DNA of 64,000 bases from Blautia_A aquisgranensis (GCF_040096615.1 NZ_JBBMEJ010000002.1:186001-250000); one strand, 5' to 3'. Positions 34,137-43,459 are shown, counted from the stretch's first letter. Notes: generated by a model not told the origin, from the letters alone. Program-made: numbers and translations.

Positions 34137-36512
34137 ATGCAGGACATATATAAATTAGAAACACATCCCCTGGCATTAAGTGAAAATATGATCACAGGGG
34201 ATAAATACAGGATTACGTTTCTCACAGAGGGACTGATCCGTCTGGAGTATGATAAGGAGGGCGTATTTGAGGACCGCCCCACGCAGATGGTGTTTTTCAG
34301 GGATTTTCCAAAAGCGGACTATCGTGTAGTGCGTACAGAGGATGGGATCGAGGTCCATACGAAAAGAATCCACCTTATTTATAATGAGAAGGAATTTACC
34401 AGCTGGGGCTTAAGCATTCAGGTAAAAGGAAACTACAGCATCTGGTACCACTACGGAGAAGAGATCCATGATCTGAAGGGAACCGTCAGAACGCTGGATA
34501 TGGTGGACGGAGCAACAGAGCTGGAGCATGGTATTCTTTCCAGGTTCGGATATTCTCTGGTGGACGACAGCAGATCGCAGGTGCTTCTGCCGGACGGCTG
34601 GATCGAGCCAAGAAGAAAGGGCATCAAGGATCTGTACTTCTTCGGATACGGACATGACTACAAAGAAGCGCTTCATGATTTTTACAGACTTTGCGGAAAA
34701 ACACCGATGCTTCCAAGGTTTGCTCTCGGAAACTGGTGGAGCAGATATTATAAATATTCTGAGGAAAGCTACAATGAGCTGATGGATAAATTTCAGGAGA
34801 AAAATATCCCGTTCACGGTTGCCGTTATTGATATGGACTGGCATGTGACCGATGTTGACCCGAAATACGGAAGCGGCTGGACCGGATATACCTGGAATAA
34901 AGAGCTCTTCCCGGACCCGAAGCGTTTCTTGGAAGGTTTACATAAAAGAGGAATGCGTACCACATTAAATGTACATCCTGCAGACGGCGTACAGGGCTGG
35001 GAAGAAATGTATGAGGACATGGCAAAGGCCATGGGTGTGGATTATGAAAATGAGGACCCGGTAGTATGCGATCCGGCAAGTCCGAAATTTATGGAAGCCT
35101 ATTTCAAATATCTTCATCATCCGAGAGAGGAAGAAGGTGTGGATTTCTGGTGGATCGACTGGCAGCAGGGAAGCAACTGCAAGATCGAAGGGCTTGATCC
35201 TCTGTGGATCTTCAACCACTTCCATTTCCTGGACAGTGCCAGAAACGGAAAACGTCCCATGACCTTTTCCAGATATGCAGGTCCCGGAAGCCACAGATAT
35301 CCGATAGGCTTTTCCGGAGATACTCATATTACCTGGGATTCCCTTGATTTTCAGCCATACTTTACATCCACAGCTTCCAACATCGGTTATGGATGGTGGA
35401 GCCATGATATCGGCGGACATATGCTTGGATATAAGGATGACGAGATGACCGCCCGCTGGACACAGTACGGGATCTTTTCCCCGATCATGCGTCTTCACAG
35501 CTCATGCAGTGACTTCAACGGAAAAGAGCCGTGGCGTTTCAAAAAGGAGACAGAGGTTGTTATGGAAGAAGCTCTCCGTGAGCGCCACAGAATGATGCCG
35601 TATCTTTATACCATGAACTACAGAAGCTATCAGGAAGATCTTCCTCTGGTGGAGCCCATGTATTATGAATATCCGGAGGCACCGGAGGCATATACGGTAA
35701 AAAATCAGTACTTTTTCGGAGACCAGCTGATGGTAGCGGCTGTGACAACACCGAGAGTAAAAGGTCTTAATGTAGCGAAGACAGCAGTATGGCTGCCGGA
35801 TGGGGTATGGTATGATATTTATACAGGTCTGCGCTATGAGGGTGGACGAATGGTGGATATGTACCGTACTCTGGACAGTATCCCGGTTCTTGCAAAAGCA
35901 GGCGGTATTCTGGTGATGACCGATGAGATCCGTGGAACAGAGGCGGAAAAGAATCCGGAAAGCCTGAATATCCGGGTATTCCCGGGTGCTGACGGAAGCT
36001 TCAGATTGTATGAGGATGACAACGAAACCTGTGCTTACGAAAATGGTGCCTGTGTATTTACGGAAATGGATTATAAGGAAAAGGATCAGGGAGTGTTTAC
36101 CATTCATCCCGCACAGGGAAAAACAGAGCTGATCCCGGCAAAGAGAGCTTATACCGTGGAGTTCTGTAATTTTGCGAAAACAGGAACAGATACTGTGAAG
36201 GTTCTGGTTAACGGAGCAGAGACTGAGGCTGCTGTAAAATATGAGGAGAAGCTTCAGAAGATCTGTGTGGAAGTGGAAGCAGACACAGCGGCAGAGGTGC
36301 AGATCATTCTCGCTGGCGAAGTGGCAGACAATCAGACAAAAGAGCGTATCTTTGATTTCCTGAACCAGGCAGAGATCGGTTTTGTGCTGAAGGACAGATT
36401 ATATCAGCTGATCACAGCCGGAAAGAAGCTGCCGGTTCTTTTATCTGAGCTTCAGTCCATGGAGCTGGACAAGGATCTTTACGGAGCACTGATGGAGATC
36501 CTGACTGCGTAA
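34137..36512 (+). CDS. Glycoside hydrolase family 31 (alpha-glucosidase type)
   Basis: This 791-aa enzyme has the GH31 beta-alpha barrel. The nucleophile aspartate lies in FWWIDWQQG (about residue 341), the acid/base aspartate in GFSGDTHITWDSL, and the substrate-site WWSHDIGGHM follows. A beta-sandwich C-terminal domain and an unusual extra ~100 residues (after VEVEADTAAEVQIILAG) end the protein. No signal peptide, so it acts in the cytoplasm on imported oligosaccharides. GGAGG precedes ATG 34137. With the ABC transporter deleted, substrate supply must come from elsewhere. The exact linkage (alpha-glucosidic or alpha-xylosidic) cannot be read. Confidence 0.9.
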   Translation: MQDIYKLETHPLALSENMITGDKYRITFLTEGLIRLEYDKEGVFEDRPTQMVFFRDFPKADYRVVRTEDGIEVHTKRIHLIYNEKEFTSWGLSIQVKGNYSIWYHYGEEIHDLKGTVRTLDMVDGATELEHGILSRFGYSLVDDSRSQVLLPDGWIEPRRKGIKDLYFFGYGHDYKEALHDFYRLCGKTPMLPRFALGNWWSRYYKYSEESYNELMDKFQEKNIPFTVAVIDMDWHVTDVDPKYGSGWTGYTWNKELFPDPKRFLEGLHKRGMRTTLNVHPADGVQGWEEMYEDMAKAMGVDYENEDPVVCDPASPKFMEAYFKYLHHPREEEGVDFWWIDWQQGSNCKIEGLDPLWIFNHFHFLDSARNGKRPMTFSRYAGPGSHRYPIGFSGDTHITWDSLDFQPYFTSTASNIGYGWWSHDIGGHMLGYKDDEMTARWTQYGIFSPIMRLHSSCSDFNGKEPWRFKKETEVVMEEALRERHRMMPYLYTMNYRSYQEDLPLVEPMYYEYPEAPEAYTVKNQYFFGDQLMVAAVTTPRVKGLNVAKTAVWLPDGVWYDIYTGLRYEGGRMVDMYRTLDSIPVLAKAGGILVMTDEIRGTEAEKNPESLNIRVFPGADGSFRLYEDDNETCAYENGACVFTEMDYKEKDQGVFTIHPAQGKTELIPAKRAYTVEFCNFAKTGTDTVKVLVNGAETEAAVKYEEKLQKICVEVEADTAAEVQIILAGEVADNQTKERIFDFLNQAEIGFVLKDRLYQLITAGKKLPVLLSELQSMELDKDLYGALMEILTA

Positions 36513-36577
36513 AAACATGAATAAAATCGCGTTTCCAAACCATACTATCATTATTATCAAAAGAAAGGATGATCATA

Positions 36578-37036
36578 ATGATATTAAAGGAAAAAGAACG
36601 TACAGTGATCCAGGATCTTCAGACACAGGAAAAAAGCTGCATTGAAAAATACGGAAAATACGCACAGCAGGCCAGGGATCCGGAGCTTAAAAGCTTATTT
36701 CAGACTCTTCAGAAAAAAGAGCAGGAGCATTACGATTCCCTGAGCCAGGTGCTTTCCGGTACAGTTCCACAGGTAAACTGTAATGACAGTGACGGCCGTG
36801 ATTACCAGCCAAAGGCTGCTTACACATCGGTGATGTCCTCAGAGGATAAGGAACACGATGCTTTTCTTGCAACAGACTGTATCGGAACAGAAAAGCTGAT
36901 TTCCGGAGAATACAACTCGGATGTTTTTGCTTTTGAAGACAGTGGTGTGAGGAAGCTTCTGGCAGATATCCAGGTGGAAGAGCAGAATCATGCGGAGATG
37001 CTTTACAAATACAAAACTGTGAACGGAATGTTCTGA
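36578..37036 (+). CDS. Ferritin-like / CotF-type coat protein
   Basis: This is a 152-aa helical protein with two ferritin-like helices: ERTVIQDLQTQEKSCIEKYGKYAQQA and LKSLFQTLQKKEQEHYDSL, then DKEHDAFLATDCIGTEKLISGEYN and VRKLLADIQVEEQNHAEML. The E...ExxH spacing resembles CotF/coat and rubrerythrin-like domains of sporulating Firmicutes. ATG 36578 has AAAGGATG upstream at better spacing than ATG 36569. Role inferred: spore coat or stress protein. Confidence 0.75.
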   Translation: MILKEKERTVIQDLQTQEKSCIEKYGKYAQQARDPELKSLFQTLQKKEQEHYDSLSQVLSGTVPQVNCNDSDGRDYQPKAAYTSVMSSEDKEHDAFLATDCIGTEKLISGEYNSDVFAFEDSGVRKLLADIQVEEQNHAEMLYKYKTVNGMF

Positions 37037-37041
37037 TATAT

Positions 37042-37085
37042 AAAAAAAGGGAGGATTTCAGTAATGGAATTCTTCCTTTTTTTGT
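37042..37085 (+). terminator. Rho-independent terminator
   Basis: An A7GGGAGGATTTC arm pairs with GGAATTCTTCCT7 (some wobbles) around 37042-37083, followed by further T. Confidence 0.75.
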
Positions 37086-37144
37086 TATATAATCAGGAGA
37101 ACAGCAGGGAGAAATACTTTCCTGCAAAGAGAGGAGAAATAAGC

Positions 37145-37324
37145 ATGAAAGGAACCAGCTGCGAATACTGTGCAAACTATACATATGATGAAGAGTGTGA
37201 CGAATATTACTGTGATGTCAATCTGGATGAGGATGAATATTATCGTTTTGTGAGCAGTGATTACAAGGAATGTCCGTATTATCGGTCCGGAGATGAGTAC
37301 AAGGTGGTACGGCATCAGATGTGA
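37145..37324 (+). CDS. DUF6472 family small cysteine-rich protein
   Basis: This is a 59-aa protein with four cysteines in the order CEYCANYTYDEECDEYYC and a later CPYY, probably a metal or Fe-S site, in an Asp/Glu/Tyr-rich chain (LDEDEYYRF). The pattern is that of DUF6472, common in Lachnospiraceae. ATG 37145 has GAGGAG upstream. Function unknown. Confidence 0.8.
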   Translation: MKGTSCEYCANYTYDEECDEYYCDVNLDEDEYYRFVSSDYKECPYYRSGDEYKVVRHQM

Positions 37325-37471
37325 CATAGAGTAACGGAAAAAATGGAGCAGAAAATAATGTGATAAGACAAATGCGGGTTTTCCACGAAAAGGAATGAGA
37401 GTTTTGTGGAAAATCTGCATTTTGATGTTTTGATATGTGCAAAAGGCTTCAAATTTGTAAAAATTAGCGTG

Positions 37472-37500
37472 TTTACATTTGAAAAAAATATCTTTATAAT
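37472..37500 (+). promoter_or_regulatory. Promoter of the dehydratase/activase operon
   Basis: TTTACA (37472-37477) and TATAAT (37495-37500) have a 17-base spacer. Transcription should begin near 37507, just before the leader stem. Confidence 0.8.
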
Positions 37501-37510
37501 AAAAATATTG

Positions 37511-37601
37511 GTCTGACAGGTGGAGCCTTTATACCATCCAGACGATGATAATGCTACAGGATTTTGTCTGAGACAAAATTTCGGGTAAGTGCCTGACAGA
37601 C
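37511..37601 (+). ncRNA. Structured 5' leader, possible riboswitch of unknown class
   Basis: GTCTGACAGG (37511-37520) can pair with CCTGACAGAC (37592-37601), nine of ten pairs, closing a domain. Inside are TGGA/TCCA (37521-37524 with 37537-37540) and a perfect hairpin ATTTTGTC-TGA-GACAAAAT (37561-37579). The leader starts within a few bases of the predicted +1 and ends about 25 bases before the ribosome binding site. I could not match it to a known aptamer consensus. Confidence 0.5.
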
Positions 37602-37640
37602 TTATAATAGATTTTTTGACTTGACGGAGGGTGTGACAGA

Positions 37641-38921
37641 TTGGATATTATAAAGAAATTCGGGGATATGGTGGGAGAGGAATCCATCAGGAATCCGGAA
37701 AAAGCACGAAAACTTCTTCTCACTGGCTACCGGCTTCAGGAAAAACGTCTGCAGCTTTTTCCTGACAGGAAGCTACCGGCTTCAGGACAGTATGTAGCCC
37801 GTGTAGTTATGCAGAATATTATCAAAGCCCTTGCAAAACCGGACGATACCGCTCTGGTGAGCATTTTTGTACCGGGAGAGCTTCTGACAGCAGCAGGGAT
37901 CACTCCCTATTCCGTGGAGGCGATGTCCTGCTTTATCGCAGGAACCAGATGTGAGCAGGCATTTCTGGCACAGACGGAATCAGAGGGATTTCCGGAAACC
38001 ATGTGCTCTTATCACAGGGTCTTTCTGGGAGCGTCCATGGCAGGACTGGTACCGAAGCCCAAATGTACCATCTACACGAACCTCGCCTGCGACGGAAACA
38101 TGATGACGTTTCCTTATCTGAAACAGAAATATCAGATCCCGGGCTTTTATATTGACGTACCCTATGAAAAAAATCAGGACTCCATCAGCTATGTTGCAGA
38201 TCAGCTCCGCGAGATGAAGAAATTCCTGGAGGATGTAGGCGGGAAAAAAATCTCCGAGCAGTCGGTACAGCGTGCAGTTGCCAACAGCAATGAAGCGGCC
38301 TCCTATTACAGCCGCCAGCTTGCCCTCAGAAAGGATCACGATCCGGTGACTTCCCTGACAAATGAGCTGTATGCAATCTTCATGTGCCACCTTCTTGCGG
38401 GCTCAGAGGAATCTCTGAAATATACAAAAATGCTCCTTGAGGATGTGAAGAAGGCACCAAAGGGGGAAGGACTTCATATTTTGTGGATGCATATGATGCC
38501 GTTTTTGCAGGATCCGGTAAAGGATGTATTTAATTACAGTCAGAACGTGCATATCAGTGCCTGTGATTTTGTTGCAGACGGTTTTCAGCGGATGCAGGCC
38601 TCGGATCCTTATGAGGCTCTTGCGGAAAAAATGGTCAATTGCATTTACAACGGAAGTGTGAAGCAGAGGATCCGGCGTGCCCGGGAGCTGGCGGACCTTA
38701 CAGCGACGGACGGCGGGATCCTTTTTGCACACTGGGGCTGCAAGGGAACCATCGGAGCTTCCAGCCTGATCAAAAATTCTCTGGAAAATGCAGGACTTCC
38801 AACCATGGTCCTGGACGGTGACGGCTGCAACCCGGCCAATTCCAGTGACGGCCAGGTATCCACACGACTTCAGGCATATCTGGAAATGCTGTCAGAAGGT
38901 AAGGAGGAAAAACGGTCATGA
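37641..38921 (+). CDS. 2-hydroxyacyl-CoA dehydratase-like / double-cubane cluster protein
   Basis: This 426-aa protein of the HgdB/BcrB family starts at TTG 37641 with GGAGGG upstream. The C-terminal half has the family pattern FAHWGCKGTIGASSLIK and MVLDGDGCNP...GQVSTRLQAYLEML. Conserved cysteines (CSYH near residue 118, WGCKG, GDGCN) would bind Fe-S clusters. Such proteins dehydrate 2-hydroxyacyl-CoA compounds or, as double-cubane proteins, reduce small molecules. Both need an ATP-driven activase, which is encoded by the next gene (overlap of 4 bases). No CoA-transferase gene is adjacent, which makes a classical amino acid fermentation operon less likely. Confidence 0.82.
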   Translation: MDIIKKFGDMVGEESIRNPEKARKLLLTGYRLQEKRLQLFPDRKLPASGQYVARVVMQNIIKALAKPDDTALVSIFVPGELLTAAGITPYSVEAMSCFIAGTRCEQAFLAQTESEGFPETMCSYHRVFLGASMAGLVPKPKCTIYTNLACDGNMMTFPYLKQKYQIPGFYIDVPYEKNQDSISYVADQLREMKKFLEDVGGKKISEQSVQRAVANSNEAASYYSRQLALRKDHDPVTSLTNELYAIFMCHLLAGSEESLKYTKMLLEDVKKAPKGEGLHILWMHMMPFLQDPVKDVFNYSQNVHISACDFVADGFQRMQASDPYEALAEKMVNCIYNGSVKQRIRRARELADLTATDGGILFAHWGCKGTIGASSLIKNSLENAGLPTMVLDGDGCNPANSSDGQVSTRLQAYLEMLSEGKEEKRS

Positions 38922-40615
38922 TACATTACGTCTGTAAATATACACCGCTGGAGTTGTTTAAGGGCTTTGGCGAGGAATGTGCGGTTCTTGAGGAAATGCC
39001 GGAGAATTTTGAGCTTTCGGACCAGATCGCACACGCCAATCTCTGCGGCTTCGGAAAATCCGTGATCCAGGCAGTGCTGGAGGGAAAGGTAGAGCAGCTT
39101 GTTCTTGTTAACTGCTGTGATTCCATGCGCCGTGTGTACGACATTGTGGAAAGTACCGGTAAATGTAAATTTCTGTATATGCTGGACATGCCTCATGAGG
39201 ATAACGACTGTGAAAAGGTGAAGCTTGCCCAGGGTATCCACCGTCTTAAGAAAGCTTATGAGAAATTTTCGGGGAAAACCTTCGATAAAAGTGGATTTCT
39301 GAACGCTTTTTCCCATGAAGATGTGGATAACCAGCCATACATTGGCGTTCTGGGTGTCCGTGTCAGCGGTATCCTGGAAAAAATGATCCGGGATAATATC
39401 CGCATGGATGTGGAAAACCTGACCTGTACAGGCGGAAGACGTCTTGCAGTGATCCGTGAGGAACTGGAAAAAATGGAAGACGATGCCATGTTCCTGGCTT
39501 ATGCGGATGCACTTCTTTCCCAGATGCCCTGTTTCCGTATGAATAACAGCACCAGAAGAAACCGGCTGTATCTGGATCCGAATCTGAAGGGTATTATTTA
39601 TCATACCATCAAGTTCTGTGATTATTATGGTTTTGAATATGCAAGTATCAAGAGAGATATCAAGGTTCCGCTTCTGAAGATCGAGACAGATTTTACAAGC
39701 CAGAGTGCAGGACAGCTTATTACCAGAGTGCAGGCTTTTGCGGAGACCCTGGAAGGCTCTGAGGATATGGACCCATCAAAAGGAATCAGCGAGGAGATAA
39801 GAAAAAAAATGGAATCAGGAGTTTATTATGTGGCAGGGATCGACAGCGGTTCCACAAGTACGGATGTTGTGATCCTGGATAAAGACGGAAAGATTAAATC
39901 GACCATGATCATTCCCACAGGTGGCGGCGCTATGATGAGTGCAGAGAAGAGCCTGGAGATGGCCGTGGAAAAAGCAGGGATCAGGAAAGAAGATATCGTG
40001 CGTATCGTTACTACCGGATATGGACGTGCCTATATTGACAGTGGTGATGACAGTATCACAGAGATCACCTGTCACGCAAAGGGTGCCCATTATCTGAATC
40101 CCAATGTGCGTACAGTTATTGATATCGGTGGTCAGGATATCAAGGCTATCAGCATTGATGACAACGGTGCAGTAAAGAACTTTCTTATGAATGATAAATG
40201 TGCGGCGGGAACCGGACGTTTCCTGGAAATGATGGCCCGTACACTGGGACTTTCTCTTGAGGAGATGAGCACAAAGGGCCTGGAATGGAAAGAGAACGTG
40301 GTGATCTCAAGCATGTGCACCGTTTTTGCGGAGTCTGAGGTAGTTTCTCTGGTTGCACAGAATAAGGATGTGGCAGATATCATTCATGGCCTTAACATGT
40401 CGGTTGCTTCCAAGGTTGGTGCCCTTGCTGCCCGCCTTGGCAAAAAAAATCCGGGCGAATATATGATGACCGGTGGTGTTGCCAGAAATAAAGGTATCAT
40501 CCAGGCACTGGAGGAGAAGCTGGGTGCGAAGCTTTATATCTGTGATGAAGCACAGCTTTGTGGTGCATTGGGTGCGGCACTGTTTGCTTATGAGAAGTGT
40601 AATGCGGCACTGTGA
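38918..40615 (+). CDS. Fusion: HgdB-like subunit + ATP-dependent dehydratase activase
   Basis: This 565-aa protein joins two parts normally separate. Residues 1-~300 resemble an HgdB/BcrC-type subunit, with cluster cysteines in HANLCGFGKS and LVNCCDSMRR. Residues ~305-565 are a BadF/HgdC activase: AGIDSGSTSTDVVIL (phosphate loop), VIDIGGQDIKAI, and the two cluster cysteines in NDKCAAGTGRFLEMMA and ISSMCTVFAESE. The activase injects an electron into the dehydratase at the cost of ATP. ATG 38918 overlaps the previous stop (ATGA-type). Fusing the electron donor to one acceptor-like subunit is unusual and points to a dedicated complex with the 426-aa protein. Confidence 0.85.
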   Translation: MIHYVCKYTPLELFKGFGEECAVLEEMPENFELSDQIAHANLCGFGKSVIQAVLEGKVEQLVLVNCCDSMRRVYDIVESTGKCKFLYMLDMPHEDNDCEKVKLAQGIHRLKKAYEKFSGKTFDKSGFLNAFSHEDVDNQPYIGVLGVRVSGILEKMIRDNIRMDVENLTCTGGRRLAVIREELEKMEDDAMFLAYADALLSQMPCFRMNNSTRRNRLYLDPNLKGIIYHTIKFCDYYGFEYASIKRDIKVPLLKIETDFTSQSAGQLITRVQAFAETLEGSEDMDPSKGISEEIRKKMESGVYYVAGIDSGSTSTDVVILDKDGKIKSTMIIPTGGGAMMSAEKSLEMAVEKAGIRKEDIVRIVTTGYGRAYIDSGDDSITEITCHAKGAHYLNPNVRTVIDIGGQDIKAISIDDNGAVKNFLMNDKCAAGTGRFLEMMARTLGLSLEEMSTKGLEWKENVVISSMCTVFAESEVVSLVAQNKDVADIIHGLNMSVASKVGALAARLGKKNPGEYMMTGGVARNKGIIQALEEKLGAKLYICDEAQLCGALGAALFAYEKCNAAL

Positions 40616-40751
40616 TCAGAAGTGTGGAAATTTTTTGAAAAATCATTATATTTCCTGAGAAAAGAAATGACATAAGCCTGATGGAATGATAGAATGATAG
40701 ACAGAATGGTAGTTTCCTGAATGATAATTCTATCACAGGAGGGTTTTTACA

Positions 40752-42257
40752 ATGAAAAAAGCGCAGATCATCGTGGACAAATATTTCCTCGCCGGAAAAA
40801 CAGACAAAAGGATCTTTGGTTCCTTTATAGAACATCTCGGACGTGCGGTTTATGAGGGCATTTATCAGGAAGGCAGTCCCCTTTCTGATGAGCAGGGCTT
40901 CCGTAAGGATACCCTGGAGCTGGTAAGGGAGCTTCAGGTTCCTATTGTCCGTTATCCGGGCGGAAATTTTGTATCCGGATTCCGCTGGGAGGATAGTGTC
41001 GGGCCGAAAGCTCAGCGTCCGTCCAGACCGGAGCTGGCCTGGGGCGTGATCGAGACCAATCAGTTTGGTCTCAATGAGTTTGTGGACTGGTCAAAAAAAG
41101 CCGGCAGTGATGTGATGATGGCGGTGAACCTGGGAACAAGAGGACCGGAGGATGCGAAAAATCTTCTGGAATACTGTAACTTTAAGGGTGGTACCTATTA
41201 CAGTGATCTCCGTAAGGCTCACGGCTATCAACAGCCGCATGATATTAAATTATGGTGTCTCGGAAACGAGATGGACGGCCCGTGGCAGATGGGGCATAAA
41301 ACCGCGGCAGAGTACGGAAGAGTTGCAGCAGAGACTGCCCGCCTGATGAAATTTATGGATCCGGAGGTTGAGACTGTTGCATGTGGAAGCTCCAATCTGG
41401 AAATGCCTACCTTCGGTTCCTGGGAGTATACGGTTCTTGACGAGGCTTACGATCAGGTGGATTATCTTTCACTTCACCAGTACTATGGAAATGCAGCGGG
41501 AGACACTGCAGATTTCCTGGCAAGCTCCAAGGGCATGGATGATTTTATTTCAGGTGTGGTTTCTATCTGCGATGCTGTAAAAGCAAAGAAGCATGGAAAA
41601 AAACAGATCGATCTTTCTTTCGATGAGTGGAACGTATGGTATCACAGTAATGAACAGGATAAGAAGCTGGAAAAATGGGTACAGGCACCACATCAGCTGG
41701 AGGATGTTTATAACTTTGAGGATGCACTTCTTGTAGGAAGCATGCTGATCACACTTCTCCGTCATGCAGACCGTGTAAAGATTGCCTGCATGGCACAGCT
41801 GGTAAATGTTATCGCACCGATCATGACCTCTGATACAGGTGCATGGCGTCAGACGATTTTTTATCCATATATGCTGACAAGTGTTTATGGAAGAGGAACG
41901 GTACTGAATACACAGGTTCTCACACCGGTATACGAGAGCAGAACTTATGGTGAGGCTCCGTATCTGGATTCCGTTTGCGTCTGGGATGAGGAAAAGGATA
42001 CACTGACGATCTTTGCAGTGAATAAGAGTCTGGATGAGGATATGGAAGTTTCCTGTGACTTGAGACAGTTTGAGGGATATAAGATTGTAGAGCATATCGT
42101 GCTGAATAACGATAATCTTCAGGCAGTCAATACAGAGACGCAGCCAGAGAATGTAGTTCCTGTAAAAGCCAGTGCAGAATGCTCAAAGCTGGACGGCGGA
42201 AAACTGGAAGCAGTTTTTGAAAAACACAGCTGGAATATGATCCGTCTTGCGAAATAA
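40752..42257 (+). CDS. Alpha-L-arabinofuranosidase, GH51
   Basis: This 501-aa intracellular enzyme opens its family signature with FGSFIEHLGRAVYEGIY. The acid/base glutamate is in WCLGNEMDGPWQMGH and the nucleophile glutamate in LSFDEWNVWYH. A C-terminal beta-sandwich follows. It removes terminal arabinofuranose from short arabino-oligosaccharides. There is no signal peptide, as usual for GH51 in Firmicutes. ACAGGAGGG lies just before the ATG. Four GAATGATA-like repeats occupy the promoter region at 40684-40726. Confidence 0.95.
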   Translation: MKKAQIIVDKYFLAGKTDKRIFGSFIEHLGRAVYEGIYQEGSPLSDEQGFRKDTLELVRELQVPIVRYPGGNFVSGFRWEDSVGPKAQRPSRPELAWGVIETNQFGLNEFVDWSKKAGSDVMMAVNLGTRGPEDAKNLLEYCNFKGGTYYSDLRKAHGYQQPHDIKLWCLGNEMDGPWQMGHKTAAEYGRVAAETARLMKFMDPEVETVACGSSNLEMPTFGSWEYTVLDEAYDQVDYLSLHQYYGNAAGDTADFLASSKGMDDFISGVVSICDAVKAKKHGKKQIDLSFDEWNVWYHSNEQDKKLEKWVQAPHQLEDVYNFEDALLVGSMLITLLRHADRVKIACMAQLVNVIAPIMTSDTGAWRQTIFYPYMLTSVYGRGTVLNTQVLTPVYESRTYGEAPYLDSVCVWDEEKDTLTIFAVNKSLDEDMEVSCDLRQFEGYKIVEHIVLNNDNLQAVNTETQPENVVPVKASAECSKLDGGKLEAVFEKHSWNMIRLAK

Positions 42258-42324
42258 GGGTCAGTGAAGTATAGTAAAAGCAGTTACAGAAAATGTAAAT
42301 CATGCTACATTATGGGAGGTTTTT

Positions 42325-43314
42325 ATGTACACACCTGCAAAGAAACGATACGAAACCATGGAGTATAACCGCTGCGGTGAAAGCGGTCTGATGCTTCCGA
42401 AGGTGTCTCTTGGATTATGGCATAATTTCGGAGATACTTCTGATTATGAAAACATGAAGCAGCTGTGTTTCACGGCTTTTGACAATGGTATCACACAGTT
42501 TGACCTTGCCAATAATTACGGACCTGCATACGGAAGTGCAGAGCGGAATTTCGGCAAGATCCTGGAAGAGGAACTGATGCCTTACCGTGATGAAATGATC
42601 ATCACAACTAAGGCAGGCTATGATATGTGGGAGGGTCCTTATGGAAACTGGGGCAGTCGCAAGTATCTTCTGGCGAGCCTTGACCAGAGCCTGAAGCGCA
42701 TGGGTCTGGAATATGTGGATATTTTTTACCATCACAGAATGGATCCTGAGACTCCGCTTGAGGAGACTATGGGGGCGCTGGCAACAGCGGTTCAGCAGGG
42801 TAAGGCTCTCTATGTGGGACTTTCCAATTATGATGGAAAAACCTTAAGCCAGGCAGCAGCGATCCTGAAGGAGCTGAAATGCCCCTTTGTGATCAACCAG
42901 AACCGTTATTCTATTTTTGACAGAACTGTGGAAAAAAACGGTCTCAAGAGAACCACCGGCATTTTGAAAAAAGGCCTGATCACCTTCAGCCCTCTTGCTC
43001 AGGGACAGCTGACAGACCGTTACCTGAACGGAATCCCGGAGGACAGCCGTATTCGTAAAGACGGAAGATTCCTTAAGGAAAGTGTGCTGACGCCGGAGCG
43101 TCTGGATCAGATCCGGCGACTGAACGATCTGGCAGCCCAGCGTGGAGAGAAGCTGGCTGATATGGCACTTAGCTGGCTGCTTCAGCATAAGGAAGTTACC
43201 AGCGTGCTCATCGGAGCTTCCAAGCCGCAGCAGATCCTTGATAATGTGAAGGCGATCCACTGTGCACCGTTTACAGCTGAGGAGCTGCGTCTGATCGACG
43301 AGATTTCGAAATAA
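42325..43314 (+). CDS. Aldo/keto reductase (YghZ/Kv-beta-like)
   Basis: This 329-aa NADPH-dependent reductase has the catalytic Asp/Tyr/Lys/His set FDLANNYGPAYGSAE, TTKAGYDMW and DIFYHHRMDP, and the cofactor site VLIGASKPQQILDN. It is closest in pattern to L-glyceraldehyde-3-phosphate reductase YghZ. GGGAGG precedes the ATG. The substrate is unknown. It follows the GH51 gene by 67 bases and may share its transcript, suggesting sugar or aldehyde reduction. Confidence 0.88.
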   Translation: MYTPAKKRYETMEYNRCGESGLMLPKVSLGLWHNFGDTSDYENMKQLCFTAFDNGITQFDLANNYGPAYGSAERNFGKILEEELMPYRDEMIITTKAGYDMWEGPYGNWGSRKYLLASLDQSLKRMGLEYVDIFYHHRMDPETPLEETMGALATAVQQGKALYVGLSNYDGKTLSQAAAILKELKCPFVINQNRYSIFDRTVEKNGLKRTTGILKKGLITFSPLAQGQLTDRYLNGIPEDSRIRKDGRFLKESVLTPERLDQIRRLNDLAAQRGEKLADMALSWLLQHKEVTSVLIGASKPQQILDNVKAIHCAPFTAEELRLIDEISK

Positions 43315-43321
43315 GAGAAGT

Positions 43322-43350
43322 TTGACAACGGGATAGGTGTGTGCTATATT
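43322..43350 (+). promoter_or_regulatory. Promoter of the thi operon
   Basis: TTGACA (43322-43327) and TATATT (43345-43350, 5/6) are exactly 17 bases apart, just upstream of the TPP aptamer. Confidence 0.85.
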
Positions 43351-43370
43351 GAAAAACAGAAAAGAAAAGA

Positions 43371-43455
43371 GCCAGCGGGAGCTTGTGTGACAGGCTGAGA
43401 GGAAGATAGATCTTCGACCGTACCTGATTTGGGTAATGCCAACGGAGGGATTGTG
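43371..43455 (+). promoter_or_regulatory. TPP riboswitch aptamer
   Basis: The thi-box is clear: GGCTGAGAGGAAG, CTTCGACCG, ACCTGATTTGGGTAATGCC, AACGGAGGGA in the correct order. It senses thiamin pyrophosphate and controls the salvage genes downstream through the terminator at 43460. Confidence 0.95.
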
Positions 43456-43459
43456 ATAT

